Shown here: positions 10,972 through 22,247 of the stretch, one piece after another
How the letters are laid out: every line of letters begins with the position of its first letter
Numbering within the stretch: the stretch's first letter is position 1
DNA from: Coleophoma eucalyptorum
Taxonomy: Eukaryota > Ascomycota > Leotiomycetes > Helotiales > Dermateaceae
Assembly: GCA_026120035.1 (NCBI GenBank)
Contig: JALRME010000023.1
Location: 62,001 to 126,000 of the forward strand
Direction: 5' to 3'
DNA: 64,000 bases
Notes under the pieces: model-generated
What the model saw: the letters and a program-made list of their open reading frames with translations, nothing else
Told to the model about the DNA's origin: nothing
Database searches by the model: none
Translations under genes and position numbers: made by a program

Positions 10972-12591
10972 ATGGGGGCGCTAAGTAAAGGATGCGGATC
11001 CTGCAAAAGCAGGAAGGTCAAATGCGACGAAACGCGTCCAAAGTGCACTCGGTGCCGTAATGCAGGCATAGAATGCATGGGCTTTACGCCGCGACTGAGA
11101 TTTGTGGATGAGACGTCCCGTATCCGACGCTCTATGGCAGTCTCTCATACACAGTTCCACAAATTCTCACCCACAATAAGGAGATCTCGTTTGGTACTTC
11201 ATCCGAGTCAGTCTCAGTCTCATCACCTTAGTCCTACTCCATTCTTAGCCAATAGGCTCCCTTTGACGGCTTTCCAGGACGATATATTCATATCTTATCT
11301 AGTATCTAAGTTCTTTGAGCAAGAGTACCGATATCCGTTAAATATTTCAAGGGAAGGCCTATGTGGCTTACCTATAGATTGGATCTCCGAGCTAGTCAAG
11401 ACTCCTCAAAAGCCGTGCCACAAGTCCTGGGATGCTTTGGCTATGCTTGTTTTTGGGCAAGCCCACATGAATAATAGGATAATAACAACCGCACTTAGGC
11501 TGTATGGAGAAGCGTTATTAGAACTCCACAATCAGCTTTCACATCCCGATCATCGACGTACTGAAAGTACATTGGCGTCTATGACTGCTCTCTACATTTA
11601 TGAGGTCAGCTATAATGACATTTTATTTGACAAGAAACTAACGAGCGTAGATACTAATTTCTAAGCCGGAGAAAGGCTGGTTATTGCACGCAAATGGCCT
11701 TGGATGGCTTTTGGAGTGGAGAGGGCCATGGCAACAAAAGATTTATGCAGGGAAAACCATCTTTCTTGAGCACCGCATTATGCTAGTAAGAGATATCTCA
11801 TTCCGACAAATTCAATATCTGACAGATGACAGATTGCAAATTCAATCATATCTCGTCAAAGAACCTTTCTTCATGATCAAATTTGGAAAACAGTGCCTTG
11901 GGAAGACGACCCAACATCGAAGTCGGCTATTGATTATCTAGTTGACATCGGGGCAGACATTGCTGAGTACCTTGCTCAAATTAAGACTTACAGAAGCTAT
12001 GAAAGCAGCCGTGAGCTTAATTATTCTCAGCTCCGAGCCCAAGTTGCTTCATCTTTCGAAGAGTTGAACAACTGGTGGTGCCAATGGGAAGCGAACCATA
12101 TACAGCCTGCTACAGAAGTGACTCCGCGTCTAGGAACCAGCGAGCCTCTCTTCCCTACGCTTCTAGAATATGACATGCTGTTTACAGCGTTTGAAGTCTG
12201 TACTTTCAACGCAATACGAATCCTGCTATTACAATTATGGTATACGCTCCCGGAATTTCCCAATTCAATCCAATCGGCCGATCAATGTGTTCTCAATGTG
12301 CCGAATAGTACGGTTCTACTAGGCATAACATCTGACACTAAGGGCCTCGCCTGTGAGATTCTACGATCTCTACCATATTCATATAGAAGGTCCCGTCGCT
12401 TTATAAGCACATTTAGCTTCTTGTTTATTCAAGATGTAGCCTACGGATGTTTTGATCAGGGCTCAAAAGAAGCTATGTGGATTACTCAACACGGTTGGGC
12501 TAAACTTGAAAATTCTGATGATATTGAAGACGCGAATTTGTTGCATAGACTGTTGCCTTTAGGCCAAATAAAAGGTTGTGATGCTAGTTAG
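10972..12591 (+). CDS. Zn2Cys6 transcription factor with fungal regulatory domain, 3 exons
   Basis: Exons 10972-11604, 11666-11785 and 11833-12591 (introns 61 and 47 bases) give 503 residues with all phases matching. The frame is open upstream to 10831 but the ATG at 10972 is the first methionine and stands seven codons before the first cysteine. Cysteines 8, 11, 18, 25, 28 and 35 form a canonical binuclear cluster, CGSCKSRKVKCDE onward. The middle exon holds GWLLHANGLGWLLEWRGP and exon 3 begins IANSIISRQRTFLHDQIW, both typical of the Fungal_trans_2 regulatory domain. Overall architecture resembles the neighbouring regulator at 8086, so the pair may be old paralogues. Nuclear, DNA-binding; probably controls the cupin or genes nearby (inference). 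Confidence 0.87.
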
Positions 12592-14153
12592 TTTTTCCGA
12601 CTAGTAAATTACATTAACTAGCAGCGTAGTAATCTTGTTCACTTGACTTTATTAAAGTGGTATTTTTCGAACTCTAATTTTCTGGAGAATCAGATCTTGC
12701 CTATGTAAGGAAAGCTTCCTATACTGTAATTTTTATTCGGACAAGCAAGAAATTCACTCTCATTGTTATCTTGTTGGCTATTCAGTCGAATCCACGTCTT
12801 CTACTACTTACCTTGTACCACCCAATGGTCCCGTATATTTCTCCGATCCACACCTTGTAAGAGTCAATAACCCTAATAAAGATATTGTTAGTATTTACTT
12901 TGTAAACATATATACTTTATTAATAAATCTTAAGGTAATTGTCGAAATATCATTTATAGGTCAATCATGAGACCTAGTCATATCTTACAGTATTCCTAAT
13001 AAGGGAGGTAATTATACCTCCCTACCTCACACTCTCTTGAATGCATATCGGGATTTTACCTATGAATCATTTTTGTGCCTGATTGACACACCAGTCGATT
13101 CTTACGTTACTTGACGTAAACCAATAATAATTTACCCTTCTCTTTTCCATTTTAACTGTTAAAGTCTACGCTTTCGTTTTGCGATTATAGCGCCGTGCCT
13201 AGGTGCCGTATAAGGTATGTAAATATGAATTATATATCGACGAGATAAGAGCCTTAGAAGCCTTAGATAGTACAAGATAAACCCGCGCCGGCCATCGAAG
13301 CTGCTTTATACCGGCTATAGTCCTTAGTGGGGTCACAAAAGTCAAAGGGAAAAGTACTTTCAATTTCGCTAATGCTCAAAATCCGTTCGGTCAACGAAAG
13401 ATTTTCAGCGGATCAAGGCCTATTGCTTCATGCTATTTGGATTGGGCGTGGAAGAAGAAGGAGCCGGGGTGCGGCTTCTCAATACTCTTAATCGGAAGCT
13501 GTTCCGATGATGATCATAGCGTTGGGTTTGTAAGCACTGAATCTTCTCCGATAGTGATGACGAAGAGTACTGCAGGACGGTGGAGCAAGTTAGAGACTCA
13601 GGCGATGTTCTCATGGCAAAAGAAGCAAAATTGAATGTGAGACCTTTGCTTCAGAAAGAGTCATGCGAGAATCATAGAGACGATAGGGTGGCATATGGGA
13701 TCGTTGTTGTTCTTACGATACGACAGAACCAATATGTCCGTGTCGACGTCCTTGATTCGTATCCGAGGAATGCTTCCTATCCAGAGGAGCTCATTGGTCT
13801 GAGAAATTTTGCTCGGGTAGAAACTAGCACAATAGAAATTAAAAAGTAGTTACATATGCCACGCTTGAGCGCGTCCCGTGTCATTCAAGACATCTCTAGG
13901 GCTAGTGGTCCTCCGCTTCAACCAAATCCCTACTTCTGGAACCGACTTTGTACTTATCCGAAGAACACAGATGATTGTTACACAGTCATGGTAAGGCATA
14001 TAAGAATGGCACAGCGGACAAGAAGAGAGGGTGCTAGTGCATTGCTTCTAGTTGTTATTGTGATGTATCTCCATGCTTAGGGCACCGTCTAATCGACGCT
14101 AGGCCGCTGCCCGTTCGATAGAATCTGTCTTATGCAAGAATTTCCGGCAATCG
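12592..14153. other. AT-rich gene-free region, possible transposase relic
   Basis: No intact gene. Around 13235-13345 broken frames read IRALEALDS, then DKPAPAIEAALYRL, then a stop. This is reminiscent of the helix-turn-helix start of Fot1/Pogo-type transposases but too short to prove. Open frames at 13437-13849 show no family features. Confidence 0.35.
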
Positions 14154-15134
14154 CTAATACAAGGTGATCTCAAAAAGTTGACCGCCGAGAGTTGACCCAG
14201 TCGTCAAGCTGCCGCCGGTGGTGCAATACACCTTGTTCTTCTGCCAATTAGTGCGGCCAAAATCGCAGCCAGTCGCCTTGCCCCATGTGGTGGTATTGGT
14301 TGTCTCCGCAACATAAGAAGCAGAACTCACGTTTCCGGTAACGTCGTCAAACACAAGCTGCTGGATCGCGTCGGTATTTGAAGCTACATACGCATACCTT
14401 GTACCATTCTGCGCCAGCGCAAATCCTTCGTACGAAACGGCGAGATCGTCGTAAGAACCATCATAAAGAGCCTCGGCAGTGCCGAGAGTCAGGTTGTCGT
14501 ACAAAGGCGCCCGCAGAAGGCCGCTGGATGCAGTCCAGTATAGGTAGCCGTCCGACCCAACCTTGATACCATTAATGCTCGACATCTCGGAATCCTCAAA
14601 GGCGGTCCAGTAGTCGCCAGTATTGATATCCATAGCAACAACAGTATCCTGGAATGTAGCAGAGGCCAGGATGATGGACTCATTAAAGGTGGTGAGACCA
14701 TTGAAGTCGGTCACGAGGGGGAGGACCGGCTCAGCGACAAGCTCAATGGTCGGATCAGTGCCCTCGCCATTGTTGAAATCAACCTTCCAGACTTTGGTTG
14801 CATTGACAGGAGGGTCACTGATGTTGTCGCCTGTAGTATTGGCTCCTGTGATGTAGAAGATGTCGTGGCTAACCTCGGTGATGCCGCTCAAGCCTAGGAT
14901 GGAGGGAAATGTAGCGAGAAGTATGGGCTCGGGGTTCTGCTGGCTTGGGTCGAAGGAGAATAGGTTGGCCGGGGGACCAATTACGGTCGTCAGGACGTTT
15001 CCATTTGACCTAACCCTCAAGTTCTCCAGCCAAGTTGTACTGCCGTTGCCCTGGTACAGAGTTCGCACAGTGTCGGCGGCGGTGGAAAGATGGATTAGGG
15101 CAAGAAGCCCTGCAGTGATGGTTTTAGAGTGCAT
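14154..15134 (-). CDS. Secreted six-bladed beta-propeller protein (SMP-30/gluconolactonase-like)
   Basis: Intronless, 326 residues. Residues 1 to about 19 form a signal peptide (MHSKTITAGLLALIHLSTA). The mature part shows repeated propeller strands such as GNVLTTVIGPPANLFSFDP, ITEVSHDIFYITG and INGIKVGSDGYLYWTASS, the last being the hallmark 'NGI...DG.LYW' blade of SMP-30-like folds. Many N-x-T/S sequons support passage through the secretory pathway. Related fungal proteins are extracellular and mostly uncharacterised; lactonase activity is possible, but I cannot confirm the metal-binding residues. Base composition is more GC-rich than the flanks. A perfect 16-base palindrome lies about 385 bases upstream (15517-15532). 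Confidence 0.8.
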   Translation of the reverse strand: MHSKTITAGLLALIHLSTAADTVRTLYQGNGSTTWLENLRVRSNGNVLTTVIGPPANLFSFDPSQQNPEPILLATFPSILGLSGITEVSHDIFYITGANTTGDNISDPPVNATKVWKVDFNNGEGTDPTIELVAEPVLPLVTDFNGLTTFNESIILASATFQDTVVAMDINTGDYWTAFEDSEMSSINGIKVGSDGYLYWTASSGLLRAPLYDNLTLGTAEALYDGSYDDLAVSYEGFALAQNGTRYAYVASNTDAIQQLVFDDVTGNVSSASYVAETTNTTTWGKATGCDFGRTNWQKNKVYCTTGGSLTTGSTLGGQLFEITLY

Positions 15135-15750
15135 AATAACCGGTACAGGATCTTTGAACGAAGTTTAACGAGTGACTTAGGTATTCTGCAGCTGCCAATG
15201 AACGTAAAAAGGGACTTTGATGATACGGGAACGATGTGGTGGGAGTTCCGTACTACAAATAGATCCCATGTTATGAAGACATGCTATGAATTCATCGCAA
15301 ATCTCTAGCTAACAGTTGTAAATGGAAACCCTGCGGAAATTAGGACGCGTCACAACCTTGCAAACCGTTGTGCTATGGATAGCATCAGCTACGTCTATTC
15401 CTACTAGGTATGTACGAGGAGTAGATACAAGTGCCGCTCCGCGCACCTCGGCTCGTTAGCGATCTTCGTTCCCCAGACGGCACGCACTGTACCTGATGAA
15501 TAGCGTCCAGTATAATGCCGGCTCGAGCCGGCTAATAACTCAGGCTTTAGGCGCTATATTAGAAGTGGGGGTAATCCGAGATCTTTAAGAAAGGAATGCC
15601 GTGGATTGATTTAATGCCGGTTTGCTTCACTGCCAATCTCATTCATATACCCAAAGCCATCTACACTAATACCGAGGACCTCTTGCATTGGGGTCCAAAC
15701 CTAGCATGCTTAGAAAGACATACGTCATTGCGTCGTGACACTTGTCGGTG
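15135..15750. other. Upstream region of the beta-propeller gene, with a GC-rich palindrome
   Basis: The region holds the perfect palindrome GCCGGCTCGAGCCGGC at 15517-15532 and otherwise no visible gene. Confidence 0.6.
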
Positions 15751-16200
15751 CTACATAAATACCTTCATCATGAGGTGATACTCAATCTCGGTGCCATCCG
15801 ACCGTCACCTGGCGGACAACATACCGCACCGATCTGTCAAGATCTCGCCCACGACCGGAGCTCCACAAAAGAAAACACCGACTTTCAGTGCCCTCCCCCA
15901 AGTTCCCTCGCCCTTCTTCGAATCCCCACTCTTCGCGGCCTTCTTGCTCTTCATGTCCTCGTAAAACTGGTCTAGAGTAGCTTCAAAGTCCAGTCGCCCG
16001 AAGTGGGTAAGATTTATCAATCCTGCCAGTGGTGACTCCAGGCCCTCGAGCGTGCGATGCATCTCCAGCAACCACCAGTATATATGGGTGGCGATGTCTC
16101 TGTCGTTTCGCGTCACGTGCGCGTGGACATTCGTGGAAAGATGGCAGTCCGCTCGTGCTTTTGGTGCCACGCCTGTGGCCGCGAGACTGCCTTCAGTAGC
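15751..16200 (-). pseudogene. NADPH oxidase-like C-terminal fragment
   Basis: Minus-strand reading shows HAHVTRNDRDIATHIYWW, THFGRLDFEATLDQFYEDM, then KVGVFFCGAPVVGEI and, after an in-frame TGA, a tail IEYHLMMKVF ending at the stop 15753-15751. This order (FGRPD-like block, the NAD-binding 'CG' strand, terminal Phe) is that of the C-terminus of NADPH oxidases and related ferric-reductase-type flavoproteins. The haem transmembrane and FAD domains are absent upstream. The TGA just before the tail and the abrupt 5' edge show it is a dead fragment. An LTR end lies only about 20 bases beyond the edge (16219-16283), so retroelement insertion or recombination may have cut the gene. Confidence 0.65.
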
Positions 16201-16218
16201 TTAGAAAATCACAGTAGG

Positions 16219-16283
16219 TAATTACCTTACCATTTTGACCTGTCTATTATAGTTGAAATAAGAGGTATATAGATCAACCAACA
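16219..16283 (+). mobile_element. Solo-LTR fragment (3' end), copy B
   Basis: This 65-base stretch matches the 3' end of the LTR at 47689-47994 almost base for base and ends AGATCAACCAACA. The rest of the LTR is missing, and I see no target duplication. Confidence 0.7.
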
Positions 16284-16509
16284 CTATCTTATAACTCATT
16301 CTTTCAGCACTTCAACAACCACTGCAGCCGTCGTATTACTATCACTTAGTGTCACCAACAGAGTAGTAGCGCAAAGTATTAAGTCCTGTAAACCTGTACT
16401 ATAATAGATAGCTTACAACCTAAATAGGAATATCAGAGGGTTTCCAAGCTCTTGTTAGCAGAGCAAGGTCATGTACTGCGAAGATCAGGTAATCAAGTCA
16501 TTGCGGTTG

Positions 16510-17202
16510 CTATGCAACAGTATCTCTCCTCTCAGCCTCTAACAGTGCTGCCATACTAAGCACCGCAAACAATTCCCAATTTTCACCGAGTATACCGTCT
16601 CTGCCACTCCCCAGAAACCCCATCTTACCCTTCTTACTCAAACTCATCCGAATGGTTGCATATACTGCCACTATTTCATTCGTTCTCAGCCTAACCAGTT
16701 TCATACCACTTCCCTTTGCTCCTAAAATTGAAGTCTCCCGGCTAGAAGCGTGGGTCCACTGAAAAGGCTCAATCTGCCCAGTGGCCGGAATAAAAAGGGA
16801 GAATATACGCGTGGTGCGCAGAAATCCTTTCTTTACCAGCTCAGTAGATACTTGGCCCACATTGAGCTTGATATCGCCAGAGATAAATCTCATTTCCGCG
16901 CTCGCCAGAATTGGAGCTTGTGAGCTAGGATTCGTGTGTATTACGATGTCGGGTTTGCCACTCCACGCGCCGTGGGTAGATATATAATATAAATGTTCTT
17001 TATTATTGAGGTTGTCCGGTGAGCTAGCAAGAACAAGGTCTGCCCTGGAGCCCTTCTCGAAGATAAATGTCGAGGGAAATCGGGAGAAGGGCATTCTAGT
17101 CGTAGGTGGATGTGTGATAAATACCGGCTGCATTGATGCAGGCCAGACTCGCTGGGATTGAGTCGGGCTTGCAAGAGATAAGTATGTTCCTGGGCCTGGC
17201 AT
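16510..17202 (-). CDS. Conserved fungal protein, tubby C-terminal-like fold
   Basis: Intronless, 230 residues. The core shows FIFEKGSRADLVLASS, LYYISTHGAWSGKPDIVIH, then FQWTHASSRE, GMKLVRLRTNEIVAVY and a C-terminal LGENWELFAVLSMAALLEAERR. This series of beta strands followed by a closing helix is what I know from fungal LURP/tubby-like proteins. No signal peptide or catalytic motif is visible; the role is unknown. It lies alone upstream of the NADPH-oxidase relic. The final residues RRDTVA follow the helix directly. I am fairly sure it is a real gene and only moderately sure of the fold. Confidence 0.75.
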   Translation of the reverse strand: MPGPGTYLSLASPTQSQRVWPASMQPVFITHPPTTRMPFSRFPSTFIFEKGSRADLVLASSPDNLNNKEHLYYISTHGAWSGKPDIVIHTNPSSQAPILASAEMRFISGDIKLNVGQVSTELVKKGFLRTTRIFSLFIPATGQIEPFQWTHASSRETSILGAKGSGMKLVRLRTNEIVAVYATIRMSLSKKGKMGFLGSGRDGILGENWELFAVLSMAALLEAERRDTVA

Positions 17203-19798
17203 GGGTGCTAGTGCAATATTAAGGATTTGGTGGAGAACAAGATGGTGGTAGAGTATCTGACACTTAACACTTGATCGTGCTGAGTGAGTATAAAGAAAAC
17301 TGTAAAGATGGAATCAAACGTGAACTCCGGTCATTTTTATATAGCTAGACAGCATCTTGACGGATAAGGCAATCAATTGAAAGATGAGGTATACGGAATA
17401 CGCGATAGGTCGCTTCGTACTGAATACATATAGCAGCCTGGTGGGAATGATCGTCCCCGCAGGTTTCCTGATAAGCACAACGATTTTCGGTCAGCACCGC
17501 CGCATGCACAAGTTTTGAAGGCTGAGCACAATAACGGCGATTGGTATGATCGGGACACTGCCACAAAGAATTCCTCATTCTCCACGCTAATTCATAATGG
17601 TTGTCGAATCATCTATGATATGTTAAAGAACAATATTAACAGGTACAAGAAGTTATTTTTAAGATAGCTACCTTAATTATCTCAGTATATTATGGGGTTT
17701 GCCCCATGAGTTTACTTTATGGAAGGTGCGTGCACAGGCCGGCAGCTGCTTTTCACCTCAACAGAAGTCATGACCACCTTGTTCGTTCCTCGAATAAGAT
17801 TCTTTATAGATTCTTTCTTAATGCTCTATCACCCAATGGTGTGACTATTAGTAGAATCGTTGCCGGGTGGCTTGCCTGTTGCCTGCCCGTGATCGCGACC
17901 TGGCATGAGCAAAGACGATGAAGCGCCCGTGCTGGCGGTGAGATAGGAGTGGAGAAATGCACCGACGAAAATCGCAGTCAGCATGCGAAGTACAATATAC
18001 TGAGGAAACTATATCGGTGAAAATACGACTACCCACTTTTAAGACAGCCGTCCCGTGCTCATAACTTTCGCCTTTTCTTTATGTTGTTAGAAATGCCAAC
18101 TATCCGGAACTTGATATTATTTCTGTCTTCCCAATGTAAGCAGTTGGGCTTGTTGCAAGCATCATGGCGATTCGCATAAATCTCTAGAGCTTGTTTAAAG
18201 CTGCATTTTAACTCACTTGTACCTTCTTCCTTTACAACCGAGAGGCTACAGTTACTAAGAACAACTCTGTACGACTTCAATAGTGCTATCAGGATTTTGA
18301 AAACTCCACTCGAGATATGTGAAGACGGGCAGATCAGGCTCGATAGCTTGAACAATCTCCAAGAGATATTGATAAGATGTCGCATAGCCTTATGCCTCCC
18401 AAGTTCGCATCTGCAAAGCTATGATTCTTTGCACAGTATATCATATGATTCAGATTTGATCTCTGCTTATGGGTCATGAGCGATACTAAGAGCTATTGGA
18501 GTTATTGCTACAGTGCGACCAGAGCTATATCTATGCAGAGCTATCTGAAAATGTTATAAGCATGCCCAAGCTCATATGGGTTTTATAATCATCGTTGAGA
18601 GCTACATTCGGAATGCTGCTGAAGATATTCGCGATTTCAATACTGACACTGGGCATAGTGAGCAGCTTCTTCAAGTCATCGACACTAAAAACAAATAATT
18701 CTCAGACTAGACTACGAGTCTTCATGACGAGCATGCCCAAATTGTTTCACGGTTAGAAGAAATATTTGTAGCGTACATAGCTCTGCTTGCCCTTGGTAAT
18801 AATACTCAGTTGTGCCGCTTGCCTGAGGAATTGATACGTCATATTCAAACTCCCTTAACTACTCACGACTCCTATGATTATTCACACACTTCATTTAGAA
18901 TATCAGACTACTCTATCTTTCTACCACTTATTCCACAAGGTACATGACTACTAACCAGGAAGAAGGATGCGATATATAATACTGCTCCAAACGTTAATTT
19001 TGATGACTTCACATATTAATATAGTCACTAATCTCAAAATTTGCCCTTCAACATAACTGTCACTAGGTCGGCAAATATTTAGCAGGCAGAGGGTCGATAT
19101 ACCAGGATAATTCGACACTTTTACGGCGGAAGAAGAAGTAACGAAAACAAGATAATGGTTAAATTTAATGAAAGTTTATCAGCTTCAAGTAATAATTCAC
19201 CACACATTTTCGAAATCAGAGAGTAAAATTCTAGCACCAGAATAAACGATCAGTCCATTATTTATTGAGATTCCAATGAACTTCCCTTCAAAGCGTCTAG
19301 TAGTAATTTGAATCGCATGTGTGTATCTCTTGACAACACCCTATTATTGTGTTGTATAGAGAGGCGTTATATTTCTATTGATATAAATTGGTATTTCTAT
19401 AGGACGAACTATACTTGGCAATAAAGTCGATTTATCCGCAAAGCAAATTGTGATCTACATTATACGTATGTGAGCAGTATAGCGTAGAGGTTACTAAAGT
19501 AGACCCACCCTAGTACCTTAACTGATCTTCTAGTGCCGCCGGCCTCTTAGCCACCGAGTACCGACTTGGACGATGTGCCGGTCGGCAATTCTCCTCCTCT
19601 CAATTGCTCTCATGATTGTTGCGTCATCCCGTCGGGGATTAGGGATATTAAGTGTGATTTTATTACATAAACAATTCGAATTAAAGATATAATATAAGTT
19701 TAAGCAATAACCTGGTATGGACTCCTAGGCCTCAAGATCTTTTCAGTGCCAAGCACTTCATCGGTTATTCTCCTATTCAGTTGCCGACCGACTTCAGC
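17203..19798. other. 2.6 kb of decayed, AT-rich DNA
   Basis: Only the coding relic at about 18530-18979 is interpretable. Open frames at 17345-17585, 17706-17921 and 18059-18385 have no recognisable features. The last ~300 bases should contain the carboxylesterase promoter. Confidence 0.55.
18530..18979 (+). pseudogene. Decayed coding relic with C-to-T-type stops
   Basis: One frame reads HMGFIIIVESYIRNAAEDI, then SEQLLQVIDTKNK, stop TAA (18696-18698), FSD, stop TAG (18708-18710), then HDEHAQIVSRLEEIFVAY and CRLPEELIRHIQ. The frame is kept across both stops, which are each one C-to-T change from CAA and CAG, and a TGA further upstream could come from CGA. The helical, charged character resembles the relic at 1-548 but I cannot show homology. 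It is a former gene of unknown family, probably inactivated by RIP-like mutation. Confidence 0.5.
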
Positions 19799-21745
19799 AT
19801 GACGTTCTCTTTGAAGCTGGCGCTGGGTTTGGGCGCAACTCTGTTGGTTACACCATCCCAGGCACAGATGTACAATAAGACCGTTCAGACAACATATGGC
19901 CCAGTTATGGGCTTCAAATACTTCGACACTAACACCACTGAAAAGTACTGGAATACGTCATACAGTAATGTCGCTGCCTTTCTCGGCATTCCCTATGCCG
20001 CTGACACCGGGTACCAAGTCTGTCCAAGACCTTTCAATTTTCCATTTCCAAGAGTAGATTATGGAAAGGGAGACCACTGACATCTATATTCCCAACAGAA
20101 CCGGTGGAAGCCTCCACAACCGCGTGAGCACTGGAATGAGACATATATGGCCACCGAGTTTGGCTTGGGATGCCCAACTCCGTTGGTAACCAACTATAGT
20201 GAGGATTGTCTCACTGTCAACATATGGACGAACGCCAACTCTCCCAGCGACAAGCTGCCTGTCATGGTATGGAACCAAGGCAGCGAGGAGACAAGTGACA
20301 ATACTTGGTGGTATGGGGGCGGTAGTAAGTGATTACTAGAGCTTTCTTGTACTCCTGAGTCATGAAAAATTGCTAACTCGAGACCGTACAGTGGCCATGA
20401 AAGACGTTGTCACAGTGACCTTCAATCGCCGTGATGATGCTTTTGGCTACCTGGCACATCCTGAGCTAAATGCTGAGGGTCTTGCCTTAACCGGTTATAA
20501 TACCTCGGGCAATTATGGTCTTCTTGACCATCTTGAGGTGCTCAAATGGGTTCAGAACAACATAGCGAACTTTGGCGGCGACCCAGACCGTAAGTATCAG
20601 GATCCAGCTATTCCAACTGCAACTAGTGGGAAAGTGACGGAAGATCATTGGACGTTGCTGATCCCAGCGTTGCAGGCGTAACGATAGCTGGCCAATCGTT
20701 TGGCTCATCACAAGTATATCACGCTGTAAACAGTGATTTATTCGGCGGATATTTCCACGCTGCCATCTCAGAGTCGGGTATCCGTTACCCCTATGATACC
20801 TTGCTCGCTGGTCTGGCAACTTCCTATGTATCCATGGAAGAAGCGTTATTTCATGGCGTTAACTATACCGCATTCCACAACGCGAGCACCGTTGCTGAAC
20901 TTCGTACTCTTTCGACCGACCAGATCCTGAAAGGCTCTAGCGACCGCATTAACGGCACGTGGATCTGGTGGGTTACAGCGCTCTCTTGTGATTACCCCTT
21001 GATTTTCAAGCCAGTGTTGGATGGCTATGTGTTACCAATGAAATATCTTGAGCAGCTGGTCAAGGGGCCGGCGAACGACGTCCCGCTTATAACCGGCAAT
21101 ACCAAGGTAAGAGACTTGGATTCTAACCTTGGATAAATGATCAAGATATTGACAACATTCAAGGACGAAAGTGGTGCTAGTCTAAGCCTCAACGGTTATT
21201 CTGTTGAGCAATACATCAACTACACCACGCTCAAGTACGGCAACCTCACCTCACGCTACCTCGAGCTCTACCCCGCTGAAGACAACGCGACCCATGCTGA
21301 TCTGGCATGGAGTGCCGCCGCACGCGACACATCCCTCGTTAGCTCGTGGGCCTATGCCAGTGGTTGGGTACAATCGGCATCCAGTCCAATCTACACCTAC
21401 TACTGGGACCACGCACCACCTGGCCAGGATCAAGGCGCATTTCACCAAAGTGAAATCATGTACGCGCTCAATGCCCTTTATGCCAATTCTGATGTGTACC
21501 CGTTCACTGCGCAGGACTATTATATTGCACAAGTGATGAGTGGGTACTGGGCTAACTTCGTCAAAACGGGCAATCCAAACGAGGGCGGGTCATTCGAGAA
21601 TGGAGAGTTGACACACTGGTACCCAAATGACGGGTTGAGCAATTATGTCATGCATGTTGGCGATGGCTGGGGCAACCATACCGTTTCGCAGCCTGAGAAC
21701 GTTAAATTTATCATGGACTACTTTTCACAGCAGATCCCGTACTAG
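19799..21745 (+). CDS. Secreted type-B carboxylesterase/lipase, 5 exons
   Basis: Exons 19799-20017, 20099-20324, 20392-20589, 20676-21106 and 21164-21745 give 551 residues with every phase consistent. The first ATG (19799) opens a signal peptide ending near SQAQ. Family blocks: FLGIPYA, NRWKPPQPREHW, EDCLTVNIW, GGGMAMKDVVTV, LKWVQNNIANFGGDPDR and the nucleophile elbow GQSFGSS. This elbow differs from the usual GESAG but keeps the serine. ISESG supplies the second element and FHQSEIMY the histidine region. It should hydrolyse carboxylic esters outside the cell. The first intron needs a weak GTCTGT donor; the alternative GTACCA donor breaks frame. N-x-T/S sites are common. No obvious partner gene lies nearby. 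Confidence 0.88.
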
Positions 21746-22033
21746 ATGTGGAGCCAACATCTAAGTAGAATAGTCGTGTTAGTCTATCACGGTGTACGTG
21801 TATACTTCACACGAGCATGTTTAAATTTGTGAGAAAGCTTGTACTCTATAGGCCCGAAATACATTATCGAAAGGAATAAATTCTAAACATCATTCCGGCT
21901 TATTATGGTTTCTTCAAAACAGCAGCAAATGTGGATCAATTTAGCCTACGTGAAGATCAGAACAAGCCTGGTATGCTTTTGCTTCCACAACTCTCGCTAA
22001 TGTCAGATAATGATATTCACAACGCTTCATTTG

Positions 22034-22247
22034 TGTTGGTTGATCTATATACCCCTACTGGGTATCGATTCGACCTCCGTAGCAATACAGATATAGGGCT
22101 TGTATCCGAGTGCAACCACGGGAACAAGCAAGTAGTATAACGATATTCCAAATGCATGCACATATAGGTGGTGTAGCGATATACCAATATATGTAAGTGG
22201 TGTAACAATGTTACCTCACGTGCAGGTGGTATGTCGATGTTCCAACA
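22034..22247 (-). mobile_element. Solo LTR with perfect 5-base target duplication, copy C
   Basis: It starts TGTTGGTTGATC and ends GATGTTCCAACA (TG...CA ends). ATTTG occurs directly before (22029-22033) and directly after (22248-22252), a perfect target-site duplication. Compared with the copy at 47689 it lacks about 90 internal bases. The duplication proves insertion as a unit followed by loss of the internal retrotransposon. Confidence 0.85.

Noticed and set aside
651..16283. Copies A and B of the LTR as the two ends of one long retrotransposon
   Set aside because: Copy A is a 5' fragment and copy B a 3' fragment of the same LTR, but intact host genes in both directions lie between them and no gag/pol is present. 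They are independent remnants.
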